64,000 bases of DNA, from the NCBI GenBank assembly GCA_006503535.1, contig QYRS01000004.1, positions 3,038,001 through 3,102,000 of the forward strand, in the 5' to 3' direction. A model generated the notes under the pieces. That model did not search any database. It was not told where the DNA came from and saw only the letters and a list, made by a program, of their open reading frames with translations. Source of the DNA: Arthrinium phaeospermum (lineage: Eukaryota > Ascomycota > Sordariomycetes > Amphisphaeriales > Apiosporaceae). The position numbers and the translations under genes are program-made. Shown here piece by piece: positions 23,501 to 35,558 of the stretch. How positions within the stretch are numbered: the stretch's first letter is position 1; every line of letters starts with the position of its first letter.

Positions 23501-24704
23501 TGCTTGCGCAGGCAACCCCGTAAGCGACTCGTGTCAGATGGGCCGTTGCAGCTTTATTTGCTGACGGGCGCCCGACTGGTTGGTGCTTGGGATATTTTGG
23601 TGGTGGCCTGGACCTAGACAGCTGCTGCTAAAACAAAGTCAGCTGGATGTGGCTCCCGAGTTTGGGCTAGTGCACGCTGGGGATACCAAAAAAAAAGTGT
23701 TGGTGTGCTGGGGGGCAGCTGCTACGTGCTGAACGTGTGTAACATTGCATCCAGAGAAGTACCTAAACCTCGCTGCTCGCCTTACTGCTCCGGCTCCCCA
23801 ATGTCTCAACTCTTTGACCTTTTGACATGCAGTGAGCCCTGCCAGCATTCCCCCCTCGTCTTTTGTTTTGTCCCTCGAAGTCAAACCGCACGATAATCTT
23901 TCCAGACCCTTCGTGATCATGTTCTGATCGTCTCTACTCTCGATTCTTTCGTCCGGTTGCCCCGTAAGGCGTCGCATTTTGCCCCTGTCTGTGCTGTCTT
24001 TTGTTGTACCTACGGAGTACTCGTAAATAGGTCACATTATTAGCTCCGCCAGCTGCACCTCGGCATTGTTTCTGCTCAAGCTACGTCACTTCCGGTCACT
24101 CCAGGGTCCCCAGCAAAAAAGCGCTACCTACGCCCCAAAGCAGACTGCCCGCCGGTCACCTGTTACACTCAACGTCCTGGTAATCGCACTTTATATATTC
24201 GTTGCCTCGTGTCTGTGACAGCCCACCAAAAACTGCCACACGCCAGACCACGTCGTCTCCTACATGCTCACTTCTTTTCGCTCGTTTACAAGCATCTTTG
24301 GTGTCGCCGCTGTTGCTGTTCTTGGTCAGCGAATGCGCCTATCGTCACTACCCCAACATCAAAACCAGATAAGTCAAAAGTAATACGGCAGACTGTTGTT
24401 ATCCCTGGCCGACTGTGCTGCGACACCGTTTCCAACCACTGCCGGCGAGCAGCTTTTGGGCGCCAACACTTATCGCTTCGATTGCTGGGTTCGAAGAGTA
24501 GGGTCTGTGGCCGACAGGCATCCGAAAGACTCAATCTGCAGGGCGGGTCTCCTGCGTTTGTACAAAAGCGAAAGAAGGAAGGGGGGAAAGGAAGTTCGTC
24601 TTTTGTAGACTTTCTGGGATAACCCACCCTCTTGTCGGACGTCTTCCCTGGTGGGCTTTTTGCATCCGAAATCGAATTAGCTGCAGCATCCCCCGAATAT
24701 CACA
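20575..24704. other. Large intergenic region (4.1 kb) including lipin promoter and leader
   Basis: The left end is the promoter of the FN3 gene, with a purine-rich run (GGAGGGGGAGGGGGGG-like, 20651-20673) just upstream of its start. A small GAGGC tandem repeat lies near 21068-21086. Between 21.3 and 23.9 kb no ORF shows codon bias. From about 24.2 kb the sequence is the TATA box and long leader of the lipin gene. An open frame at 24209-24622 in the leader is not supported as coding. Confidence 0.45.
24191..24199 (+). promoter_or_regulatory. TATA box of the lipin gene
   Basis: ACTTTATATATTC lies about 510 bp upstream of the ATG at 24705. It implies a long leader of roughly 450 nt, unless an unseen leader intron shortens it. 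Confidence 0.45.
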
Positions 24705-27144
24705 ATGCAGTACGTCAGGAATATTAGCGACTCGGTCTCGACCGCATGGAATTCAATCAACCCCTCGACTCTTAGTGGCGCTATCGATGTGATCGTGGTC
24801 GAGCAGGAGGACGGCAGTCTATCCTGCTCCCCTTTCCACGTTCGCTTTGGGAAATTCTCGCTATTGCGGCCATACGAGAAGAAGGTCGAATTCAAGGTCA
24901 ATGGAGTCAAACAAGAATACTCTATGAAATTGGGCGAAGGCGGGGAAGCATTCTTCGTCTTCGAGACCAGCGATACCATCCCACAAAGCTTGCAAACCTC
25001 TCCGCTCGTCTCCCCAGCCTCCAGCCCACCCCTCTCGGCAGAACATGACGACCCCGACGCCTTGCAAGAGCCCGATTTGCTTCAACTTGACGATCCGTCT
25101 ACCCACGCTCGCTCGTCTGTTCGGTCTTTCAGTGGCACTGGAAGTCGGCCGGGCCCAGCGCCAGTCCCAGGTTTGTTGCCTCTGCGCTCGGCTAGAACGA
25201 ATTATACTAATGCAGAACTCGGTAGGGCACATTGCACACCACCCGACGTCCCCAACGTTAAGCAATGGACGGCCACCTTCGCGAGATTTGCCCGATCCAT
25301 ACCGACTGCCTTCTCACAGCGAGACTATCCTTCCGTCTAATGCGCGGGCCCGGAGCGAGCGAGAAGAGTTCCCTGAAGGATCCGAGCATGAAGATAGCAA
25401 CCAGCAGTCGCATAGGTCGATCAGCCCCCCTCCTCTACCACCACAAGAGGCCGTACAACGAGCCATGACCTTGTCCGAACAGCTCCAAGCCGCAAACATC
25501 CGGAGCAAGGTGACCGAAACGGGTGACTTGATGTTGGATATGACAGGCTACAAGAGTAGTGAAGAAGATGCTATCCGTGCCGAGGTTGTAGCGCGCAATA
25601 TCCTTTCCGAAGAGATGCAAGGCGACTATGACATAGGCGCCTTGTTCGGCATGGATGAGAAGGGAAATCTTTGGATCTACAGCAGTGAGGACGCGAAAGA
25701 GGCTGCCATGAAGAAGACTGTCGCCTCTTTGAGGCCAACTGCTACTATTGCCATCGATGCTGCTTCAGATCCAGGCTATGCCAGTGACGACTCTGCCTCG
25801 TCGGCCCCGTTACCTTCGCACCGCCGAAGTGAGTCTGATGCAGGCCAGACGAGCGTTGGGACGCCTCCCACTACTCCTGGATCGAGTTCCGCCGGTGACC
25901 CGAACAGAAACTACGCCAAGACTCTTCGATTGACTAGTGATCAGTTGAAGACCTTGAATCTGAAGCCTGGCGAGAACTCTGTTACGTTCACTGTGAACCG
26001 AGCCACCTGCCAGGCTTTCATGTACCTCTGGAAGTTCGATACGCCAGTGGTCATTTCGGACATTGACGGAACTATTACCAAGTCCGATGCGCTTGGCCAT
26101 GTGCTGAACATGATTGGCCGAGACTGGACACATGCGGGCGTTGCTAAGCTGTACAGCGATATTGTAGCCAATGGCTACAACATTATGTATCTCACAAGTC
26201 GGTCTGTAGGACAGGCCGACACAACAAGAGCATACCTGAATGGCGTTGTCCAGGACAACTACCGCCTTCCTCGCGGCCCGACCATCTTGTCCCCCGATCG
26301 GACAATGGCAGCCCTGCGGCGCGAGATATACCTTCGAAAGCCACATGTATTCAAGATGGCCACCCTTCGAGATATACGCAACCTGTACGGTCCGGACCGT
26401 CACTGTTTCTATGCGGGATTCGGCAACCGTCTAACGGACCAAATCTCGTATCGGACAGTCGATGTACCACGCAACCGCATTTTCACCATCAACTCCAATG
26501 CTGAGGTATCGCTAGACTTGCTGTCACTTAACAAACTCAAACTGAGCTACGTCAACATGACCGAAGTCGTGGATCATTACTTCCCTGCAGTAGCAACCTT
26601 GGTCAAAGGGGGTGGAGAGGAGTATACCGACTTCAAGTACTGGCGAGAGCCGCCGCTGGAAATGGATGAGTTCAGTGACTCGGCCAGCGACGATGAAGAC
26701 GACGATGACGATGCGGATGACGAGGACGATGATGACGACGTCGGGAACCTGGGTGACAGCTATCTTTCGCGCATCGACGACGACGACGCCAGAGAAAGTA
26801 TCTTCAGTGGCAGTGGCGTGTACGAGGACGAGCAGCACATGATGGGATCCATGATGGAGGAGTATGAAGAGGACGCCGACGACGAGGATGTCGAGGAAGA
26901 GGATGGAGACGGTGATGATTTCGAAGGCGAAGAGGATATGGACCTGGATGAGGATGAGAACGAGGAAGCCGTGGAAGATGACAACGAGGAAGTTGTGGAA
27001 GAGGAGAAAGGCGGTTTGAGCATCCCGGAAGACAAGAAGAAGTCGCAGGCTCCTAGTCCCAAGATCGTCGTCCAAGACGACCTCGCCGAGATCATTACAG
27101 GAGTGCAGAATCTTGAGCAAGAGAAGGAGGTGGTTGGGCAGTAA
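24705..27144 (+). CDS. PAH1: Lipin-type phosphatidate phosphatase (PAH1/SMP2/NED1 family)
   Basis: Two exons, 24705..25170 and 25226..27144, with a 55-bp intron (GTTTGT donor, TACTAAT branch at 25204, GGTAG acceptor); 794 aa. The enzyme dephosphorylates phosphatidate to diacylglycerol, setting the balance between triacylglycerol and phospholipid synthesis and nuclear-membrane growth. The N-LIP domain spans about residues 1-100 (MQYVRNISDSVSTAWNSINP, then HVRFGKFSLL). The C-LIP/HAD catalytic domain begins near 405, with the DxDxT motif as DIDGT at about 434-438. LTSRSVGQAD and GNRLTD are further HAD-type motifs. An extreme Asp/Glu-rich region covers about 643-750. The Ser/Pro-rich linker between the domains suits Nem1/Spo7-type phosphoregulation as known in yeast; that is inference here. 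Confidence 0.95.
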
Positions 27145-27728
27145 AGGGGCGGGGAAGAACTATCATATTCAACATAGTTGGCAAACTCCAACGCACAGGG
27201 CGGAGGGATATCGACGCATGGCCGGGTGTTTTCACTGGAAGGAGAGACTTGACATTTACCCAGGGACTCTCTACATGCATAGCGCGGCGTTTCATAGTTC
27301 GGGGTTCTTTTATATCATTAGACAAAGCATACTTCTTTTTAATGTACATTGAAGCGATGCTTCTGTATTTGTCCATCGATTCTCGGTGCTTCTTCTGTGA
27401 AGTCTACCTGATGTGCTGCTTGCCTGGTAATGTAGTTGGTCAATGTTTGTGTCTTCTGAGACTACCAACTTTTTCGAGAGCCCTAATAATGCATGCTGTT
27501 TATAGAAAATTCGCCTGGCCATCCCATCCATTGGTGGTCCCAAAAACGCCATCAAACGCCTGTACGTACGTAGTCTTGGGCCCTTATTGGGGGGATTAAT
27601 AAAGCATGATCGCCCACCGTCCATCAACGAAGGCGTTAAGACTCGGAAGTCCCCCGGGGGTCAATTTCTCCTTCCCGACCATGTACACATCTGCCCAGTC
27701 TCGCTTTCTCTCTCTCACGCCGTCGCTT
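27145..27728. other. Convergent 3' flanks, lipin and TAF9
   Basis: 584 bp with no gene seen. TTTTTAATGTACATTG near 27335-27351 is polyadenylation-signal-like for the lipin gene. Confidence 0.5.
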
Positions 27729-28580
27729 TTACTCCATGTCCATCTCCTGATCATCGTCATCAGCCATATCATCACCGAGGAACTCGTCCAGTCCGCCGGT
27801 CTCGCCGTCCTTAGCAGCATTGGCACCTTCCTTGTTCGTACCCTCGCCGCTCTCGACGCCTTCCATGGCATCCTCCATCCCGCCCTCGGGCTCGCTCTCG
27901 TCGTCCTCGTCATCATCGTCCATGCCGTCGCCGCCCCAGCGATCCTTCAAGCCCCAGCTCATACCACTCAGAACGAAGCGCTCGTTGGGCAGGCGAACGC
28001 CCCACTCGTGGGCGTGCACACGCGGCAGCGCCACACGGTTGCGCTCCTTAGCCAGCTCCATGAGCCAGTCCTTGCTCGCGCCGCCGCCCGCCGAGCCGCC
28101 GGCCCCGCTGCCGCCCCGGAACTGGTAGGCCTGCCGCGACGCCACGGCAAGCGAGACGGCGTTGGTACTGACGGCGGCGTCGACGTTGGCGGGGGCGCTG
28201 GGCGCCGCGCCCGAGGCGCCCGAGGGTTTGCTGCCTGCGGCCGACGTGTAGGGGTCCGTCGTGAGGTGCAGCGCGTCCGAGAGGACGGACGAGGTGTGGC
28301 GGTAGGCGAAGTCGAGCAGGAGAAGAGGGACCCGGCTGTCGTACGAGGTCACGCCTTGGCTCGTCAGGAGCAGCTCGATGGTGCGCGCGTCGCGCGGGCG
28401 GGGCGCCGAGGTCGACGGGGCTGCGCCGGTGCCGTTAGGTGCGGAGGGGGCCGCGCCGGTGGCTTGTGAAGAGGCCTGCAACGTGCTCGTGGTCGCTTGG
28501 GTGGGTTGCGACTGGGAGGGGCCGGAAGCGGCGGAGGAGGAGGGGACGCCGTTTGGCTGCGACTGCGAGGCTGTCGCCAT
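27729..28580 (-). CDS. TAF9: TFIID subunit TAF9 (histone-fold)
   Basis: Single exon, 283 aa, ATG at 28580. TAF9 pairs with TAF6 through a histone fold in TFIID and SAGA, in the nucleus. After a Ser/Gln/Thr-rich N-terminus of about 60 residues comes [20 protein letters not shown], the characteristic start of the TAF9 histone fold, then [21 protein letters not shown] second conserved block, [11 protein letters not shown], is interrupted from the first by an Ala/Gly/Pro insert. The TAF9 C-terminal motif is visible as [20 protein letters not shown]. The tail is very acidic ([15 protein letters not shown]; last residues [10 protein letters not shown]). It is divergently arranged with HIS4. Confidence 0.93.
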   Translation of the reverse strand: MATASQSQPNGVPSSSAASGPSQSQPTQATTSTLQASSQATGAAPSAPNGTGAAPSTSAPRPRDARTIELLLTSQGVTSYDSRVPLLLLDFAYRHTSSVLSDALHLTTDPYTSAAGSKPSGASGAAPSAPANVDAAVSTNAVSLAVASRQAYQFRGGSGAGGSAGGGASKDWLMELAKERNRVALPRVHAHEWGVRLPNERFVLSGMSWGLKDRWGGDGMDDDDEDDESEPEGGMEDAMEGVESGEGTNKEGANAAKDGETGGLDEFLGDDMADDDDQEMDME

Positions 28581-29637
28581 GATTTGGACACTGGTGTGAA
28601 GTGGTGTGACTGACTGGCTAGTCTTTCAGTCAATTGCCGTGGATCGCAAGGTATCGCGTGGACTGCTCGTTGGTGGTGCTACGGGTCGAAACGAAGGGTT
28701 GCGCTCCAATGTGGTACGCGAAAGGCTTCCCTCGAAGATGGCTAGGCCATTGAGGTTTGTTGGTGTTGAGAAAAGCAACACAGTCTGTTCCAGGAAAGTG
28801 CCACCAGATGGAAGAGAGTAGCTGGTAGGCCGGGACTTGGCAATTGTGAATTCCTGAATGAAGGATGGTATCAAACTGATCGCCAGCAACCAAGACAGAA
28901 GATTGCGGTGTGGTAAATGCGTGTATGGGCTTGGCTAATCATTAAATCGATATCGATATCGGTTGCAGCATCACCTAACGGCCAAGGTAGAGCAAATGGA
29001 CGCGCGCTAGAGAGAAAGGTAAGGGACGTGTAGAGAGAGCAACTGCAGCTGTTAATCCGACGGTCAGAAGTTCCTTGGAAGCCACTAGACTAACCTTGTC
29101 TGTCTCACCCAAGCTCATCCTTTTCAACATCCAACCACCGTGTCTTTAGTGCTCATATCTTTGACATGCAAGTAAGCTTTCACTCCAGGTACAATTGAAC
29201 ATATGCGTATATTGCTCACCTCTCGTTCCTACCACGTATGAGGGTTATTCCATGGTTGCCTCCCAGCTACCTTCGTCGACTCGACCTTGCTGCTCGCGAC
29301 TGATCGAGGCGAGCAGCGAGGTTGGTGGTTGGTGGTTGGCTGTAACTGTGACTAAATGCACAGACCATAGGCTAAATGATTGGAGGGAGTGACGAATGAA
29401 TAACTGGGTCCAACGTTCGGTTTGCACATTCGATGGAGGGGCAATTGGCAATGCAAGAGCGAGCGTTGAATGACTGGACATTTGCCCCGCCAAAGCAAAA
29501 GACCGGCCGATACAGGATCATCATATTTTTCTGAGAGACTATTATTTATTAAGCCGTTGATCAATCTACGGTGCATTTCATTTCTCCATATTCACCCAGT
29601 GTCTTGATCGGACTCGCCATTGAATAAGTCAATTGAT
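28581..29637. promoter_or_regulatory. Divergent intergenic region, TAF9 / HIS4
   Basis: 1057 bp between start codons. A short self-complementary block, ATCGATATCGAT, lies at about 28946-28957, and a GGTTGGT triplication at 29319-29338. No perfect CPC1/GCN4 site (TGACTCA) was found on reading; the nearest is TGACTAA at about 29348. Confidence 0.4.
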
Positions 29638-32320
29638 ATGGAGACAACTCTCCCCCTCCCGTTCCTGATCAGCGTCGCGGTACCTCCCGGCCTCGACTCC
29701 AGCGAGGGGCTGTCCCGGGGTGAGGTTTCCTGTCTTGGCTGTGTCTTCTTCGACGTGACTCAACATAACCTCGACAAGCTGCTCAGCTACTTGGACCAGC
29801 ACAGCTCCGAGTTCCACACTTTTTTCGACGTCACCCAAGTTGAGTCCAAGGACGACATCGTCTCTCTTCTCGACCATGGAGCCCGTAAAATCTTTGTGCA
29901 GCCGGAACGCCTAGCTGAGTTTGCCGACTTCAAGGGGCGCGTCGCCCCTGCTGTCACCAACCTCAGCAACGTCTCCGTCGGAACTGAGTATGGCATCCTC
30001 CTCAAGGACTTTGATCACACCAAGTGTGACATTGCCAAGTTCCTGGAGCACTCGACGGCCGAGAAGCTGCCGCCGACTTACATCAAGCCGGTCCAGGGAA
30101 CCAACTTCGAGCATTTCGTTGATGTATGCTCACAGATCTCGGCCATCCCCATCTTACCTTCCACGGGCTTGACTACGAATAAGGATGACCAGTCCAAGAT
30201 CTTCGTGTCAACCATGCTGTCTGGTGCCTGGATTTCCGACCGCCCGGACAAGCTGATGCCCACTGTTGTCTGCGACGAGAGAGGCATTGCCCTTGGCTTG
30301 GTTTACAGCAGCCAGGAGAGCGTTGCTGAGTCACTGAAGACTCAGACCGGTGTTTACCAGAGCCGGAAACGCGGCTTGTGGTACAAGGGAGCCACTTCGG
30401 GTGACACCCAGGAACTGGTGCGAGTTTCGCTTGATTGCGACAATGACGCCCTGAAGTTCGTCATCAAGCAGACGGGCAAGTTCTGCCACTTGAACCAGTT
30501 CGGATGCTTTGGTGACCTGAGGGGCATCTCGAAGCTGGAGCAAACTCTCGTTTCGAGGAAAGAGTCCGCCCCTGAAGGCTCCTACACCGCACGACTCTTC
30601 TCTGACGAGAAGCTACTAAGGGCGAAGATTATGGAAGAGGCTGAGGAGCTTTGCGATGCTCAGACACCCGAAGAGATTGCCTTCGAGGCTGCTGACCTGA
30701 TCTACTTCGCCCTCGCCAAGGCCGTCAGCAAGGGTGTTGCCCTGGCTGATATCGAGAGGAACCTGGATGCAAAGAGCCTGAAGGTGAAGAGGAGAACAGG
30801 CAATGCCAAGGGCAAGTGGGCCGAGAAAGAAGGCATCACGAATGTAACAGCTGAAAAGGCTCAGGAGGCTGCCAAAGACTCTACCACTCCCCTCACATCG
30901 GCGCCCGCGACCGAAGCCCAGACTGCTCCGGAAGCAGACAAAATCACGATGAGACGCCTTGACGCTATCAAGATGGGCACCGCACAGGTGACCGAGGCTC
31001 TCAAGCGGCCATCTCAAAAGTCCGCCGAGGCAATCATGGGTATTGTCCATCCCATCATCAACGACGTCCGAGAGAACGGCGACAAGGCGCTCCTCTCGTA
31101 CACCCACAAATTCGAAAAGGCAACCTCTTTGACTTCGCCCGTTTTGAAGGCGCCGTTCCCCCAGTCATTGATGAACTTGCCCGAAGAGACCATCAAGGCC
31201 ATTGATACCTCTTTTGAGAATATCAGAAAGTTCCACAAGGCGCAGCAGGAGGAGCCGTTGAAGGTGGAGACCATGCCCGGTGTGGTCTGCAGTCGCTTCT
31301 CGAGGCCTATTGAGAGAGTCGGTCTGTACGTTCCCGGAGGTACGGCCGTGTTGCCCAGTACCGCCCTCATGCTTGGTGTCCCGGCCATGGTTGCCGGTTG
31401 CCAGAAGATCGTGCTTGCATCACCCCCGCGATCAGACGGTAGCATCACTCCTGAGATTGTCTATGTTGCACACAAGGTCGGTGCCGAAAGCATCGTCTTG
31501 GCAGGAGGGGCGCAGGCTGTCGCAGCTATGGCTTACGGCACCGAAAGCGTCACCAAGGTTGACAAGATCTATGGACCCGGCAATCAGTTCGTCACTGCTG
31601 GTAAGATGTACGTGAGCAACGACACCAATGCTTGCGTCGGCATCGACATGCCGGCCGGTCCGTCCGAAGTGCTCGTCATTGCTGATGGTGAGGCGAACCC
31701 TGCCTTTGTGGCCTCGGATCTCCTCTCACAGGCTGAGCACGGCGTGGACAGCCAGGTGGTTCTCATTGCTGTAGATCTCAATGAGCAGCAGCTTCAGGCG
31801 ATTGAGGATGAGCTTCACAAGCAGGCCATGGCTCTGCCGCGCGTTGACATCGTCCGAGGCGCCATCAGCCACTCAGTCACCATCCAAGTCAAGGATATCG
31901 ATGAGGCTATGGTTATCAGCAACGACTATGCGCCTGAGCACTTGATCCTGCAGCTAAAGGACGCCGAGAAGGTTGTAGACAAGGTCATGAATGCGGGCAG
32001 TGTATTCATTGGTCAATGGACCCCTGAGAGTGTAGGCGACTACTCTGCCGGCGTCAACCACTCTTTACGTAAGTTCTGCATTCCGCCCTTCATCCCAAAC
32101 GGTACATGATGCTGACATGCAAAAAGCTACATATGGATACGCAAAGCAGTACTCGGGCGTCAACTTGGGCTCATTCTTGAAGCACATCACCAGTGCGAAC
32201 CTGACGGCCGATGGTTTGAGGAACGTCGGAACCGCTGTCATGCAGTTGGCACAGGTAGAAGAGCTCCACGCCCACAGGAGGGCAGTGGCGATCCGACTCG
32301 ATGCCATGGACGGAAAATGA
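29638..32320 (+). CDS. HIS4: Trifunctional histidine biosynthesis protein (PRA-CH / PRA-PH / histidinol dehydrogenase)
   Basis: Two exons, 29638..32068 and 32127..32320, with a 58-bp GTAAGT...AAAAAG intron inside the dehydrogenase domain; 874 aa. The frame is open slightly upstream, but 29638 is the first ATG. The protein carries out steps 2, 3 and the last two oxidations of histidine synthesis. After a fungal N-terminal domain (1-220) comes phosphoribosyl-AMP cyclohydrolase, with CDNDALKF near 267 and GKFCHL. Next is phosphoribosyl-ATP pyrophosphatase, with EGSYTARLF near 313 and MEEAEEL. Histidinol dehydrogenase spans about 440-874, with GGAQAVAAMAYGTE, YGPGNQFVTAGK, GIDMPAGPSE, the zinc/catalytic block QAEHG and YAPEHL. 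The intron join restores NHSLPTYGYAKQYSG, a conserved dehydrogenase motif. Same order as yeast HIS4 and Neurospora his-3. Confidence 0.97.
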
Positions 32321-35300
32321 TTGAAGTTTATAAGGGGGGGGGGAAACGGAGGGGGCGTTGATACGCATGTGATTTAATGTAGGGAGCAAGGTGGATAGAC
32401 TGATATTTGTTTCGAACCAAGAAAACGTGGTTTTCATCCTATAAGGCCACGCTCAGTGGTACGTTCTATGAAGAAACAACGCCTCGAATCTTGCTGCGCC
32501 TTACATCGTGTGACATTCCTTGATTTCAAGCAGACTGCGCAGCTACCCTTTCTTTCAGAGATGCAACCTGCCAAAAGTAGCTAAGGATAGGGGCCGTGTG
32601 TTGGCGTTGCTTGAAGGGCCGGCTGTGGCGGAGCATGTAATGGCCAGAACAGCAGCTAACCTCCTACGTGGCAGCTCGCCGCATTGTCGACCTCCTTGTT
32701 ACTATCAGAGTTCACATCAAACGGAGCCAGCCTACAAACAAGTTTTGCTACTTGACATCCTAACCGGCGGCAATGCGACACGGGGCTCTCGAAGCTTGCT
32801 TGTTAGCCCCGGCGGAAGTGAATGGACATCGGATTTGAGACAAAGTCCATGTCGAATCTCCCATCTCTGGTGGCTGGTCGGGTTGATCATGGACTGTTTG
32901 TTGGTTTAGAGTTGAAGTTGGCCCTTTCCCCACCCCTCACCACATGCCCGCCTTACAGGACAGGAAGGGGAGAGTCCGTGGGTGGGAAAAAGCGGTAAGC
33001 GGCATTCTGGCAGATGTCAACGAAAACCTTGGTGCCACTGGACTGGGCGGGAGAATGATAGTGTTGGGAGGCGGCGGCACGGGAAGCGCGGGAAGCGAAA
33101 AAGTGTAGATCATGTATGCTATGATGTTGCTTTGGATTCAACTAACGCTTTCCCCCAACCTCGCCTATTCTGCATCTTCTTATCTTGCTACTAGCTGGGT
33201 TTGGTTTGGTTTGACTGATGGAAAATCTTCGATCTCGGAGGTTTCATGTCCTATTCAATAGAAGGCTTCTTTTCTAAGTAGAATATAGTGACGCAGGAGG
33301 CTTGGTTGGGTCAGTTTCCAGACGTGCAGTAGCCCCTTGGTCATGTCCAGACTAGCAGCAATATACATACTCCTGACGGTGGCAGGTTCGACTAACCAGG
33401 CCGAACAGGTTATATGCACCAAAGTTGTCAGTATTAGATGTTCTAAAGACGTACTTGCGCTGTGTGGACGCATGTATGCATGGATGTACGCCATCCCTTT
33501 TTGACGTTTCAAGGCCAGCGAGAGCGAAGAGATGCAATCGAAATGCTGATAGTGCCTGCCAAATGGTCCCAATCTAGCCGCGTAATCTCATGGCACTCAA
33601 ATATCGGTGTCTGCCGAATGCCATCCCGATGGCTCATGGACGATTTGCCATCTACCAACATCCGCGTGTATGATTTTCCTCGACCATGGGAGAGTGCCAA
33701 TGAGACGGCGGTCAGTCCTCCCCGCGATTTCAGGTGATGAAGAGGCGGTTTGTTCTTTCGACACTGGGGCGAAATAGCTGCTTGATGTTTGCGCAGAGTG
33801 GCATTGAATACAAGCACTGGTGGCATATCTCGATTATCGGATGAAAGATAACAGCTGGCTGTTTGAGGCACCCTTGTCCGCCGTGCTCAGGGACTCGGGT
33901 CCTCAGGCAAGAGGGAGGGACATCAGCCGGATCGGAGACGACGCGAAGTAACACCGGCCTGGTATATCGGCCGTGGTTTAAATTGGGAAAACCACCTGCG
34001 CTCTAGGTTTTCGAGCGTTCGGCCGAGCTTCTCAGTAGCAATCGTTTCATTCCCGGCCGATAAGGATTTCTGGCTGTATCAACCCATTGGTTTCAAATAG
34101 GCCGACAACCAGACCGTCCCCCCTAATCTGATAAGCCTCGCACATCCCAGGCACCGCCCGACCACCAACTACCGAAGTTTCAGAGGAGGAACTGGCGATT
34201 TATTCCCCGTTGATCGACAGATCTCGTTGGACGGAGGAGAGTGCGCGGCCAATCAGCACAGCCAGCACAGGTGTCCGGGAACATGCATGTTTCTGACTCG
34301 GTCTGGTGTCGACTAAGCTGCATATATGCATAAGCTTCCGCCCCATCGGGTGACAGGCCACACTATGTAACCGTCGCCCGGCTTGGCTCTCACCTCGCCC
34401 AGGTCAGACGCTAGAAAGTATGTGGTAAAGCCGCAGGGGGACTATGACGGGCAAGACTGTCGAGGTCAATAATCCTACCTTGCCGAAGATCCCAAGCCTG
34501 CGAAACAACAGCGTAGTATCAACCCGAAAGCAAGGGCGGCTGGCCTTTGCGTCTGAGAAGTGAAAAAGGAGGCGCCAACCTTTGTGGCTCAGCCGCGCGT
34601 ATATTTCGTTAGCTGGTTTCGAGAACGACTTGGAAATGTCTGTCGCCCGGCAGAGGCGGAGTAGACGCACGTGTGGAGGACGGGCACCGGGAGAGGACAC
34701 TGGGAAGGCAGCATGGCGATCTGGTGAGAGCTGAAGCCAGCTCGAGTAGATCTCGACCGATGCAGGTAATCCTTAGCCATTGCCAGAGATACGAGGACGG
34801 GGTACATGCCCTGCGGCATTGACCCGTCCCAAGTCGAGTCAAGCAGGCCAGTACTACGTACCGCCAGAGGCCCAGAGCCAGGCATGCGGCAGTTGCATAG
34901 TCCTGCCTGGGCGGAGTGTACTGCCCGGCCCCAGCATCTCTGATAGATCTTTCCAGACGAGCAACGAGACAATCAAGCATAACTGGACGGGAGGAATGAC
35001 GCCCGCGCCACCATCTGCCCTTATGCGAGTGGTTGCTTCCTGTGACATGCGAATATAGTTGAACGGAATTCCCGCCCAGCCAGCCCAGCCCGTGGATCCT
35101 GCGTCTCTCTTTCAACTTCTCCTCCTGGCTTCCGTATCTCCCCGCCTCCTACTAGCAGTCTCACAGCCACCTCCCCCGCAAATAAGCCCACGCACCCCTG
35201 ACGCGCATCATCACCCTTTTTAACTCTACCAATCGGAACCTCCCACTTGTCGTACTCTATCTCTGCTGTCATTGGTAGTAGACCCTGTTGGCTCTTTCTA

Positions 35301-35558
35301 CTACTACCCGGCGCTTGTCACAGGCTGCCACAAGAACTATCCGGTGTTCGCCTTGCAAGCCGCGACTCACGCGTGTGGAAGACCGACGACATTAAAACCC
35401 ACAATCGCCCTGAGTCTGGACTCTTCCCGCTTGCCTAGCTAACGTCTGCGACGTCAGGAGGACAAGCACATACCACTCCCACCTACTGAAACAATCGATG
35501 GGAAGATAAGAAACCGTCTTGTGCACCACTGTAGCAACACAATACGAAAAAGACAGAA
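32321..35558. other. Large intergenic region (3.2 kb), no gene seen
   Basis: Follows HIS4, with a G9-10 run near 32333-32342, and ends with the promoter of the Zn2Cys6 gene at 35559. ORFs on both strands lack ATG, codon bias or recognisable motifs. Pyrimidine-rich stretches at 35100-35180 and 35215-35350 suit a promoter/leader. Confidence 0.45.

Noticed and set aside
24209..24622. 137-aa open frame upstream of lipin
   Set aside because: Lies inside the probable lipin leader, has no codon bias and no recognisable motif.
27606..28469. 287-aa open frame on the plus strand
   Set aside because: Antisense shadow of TAF9; low-complexity Leu/Ala/Val translation.
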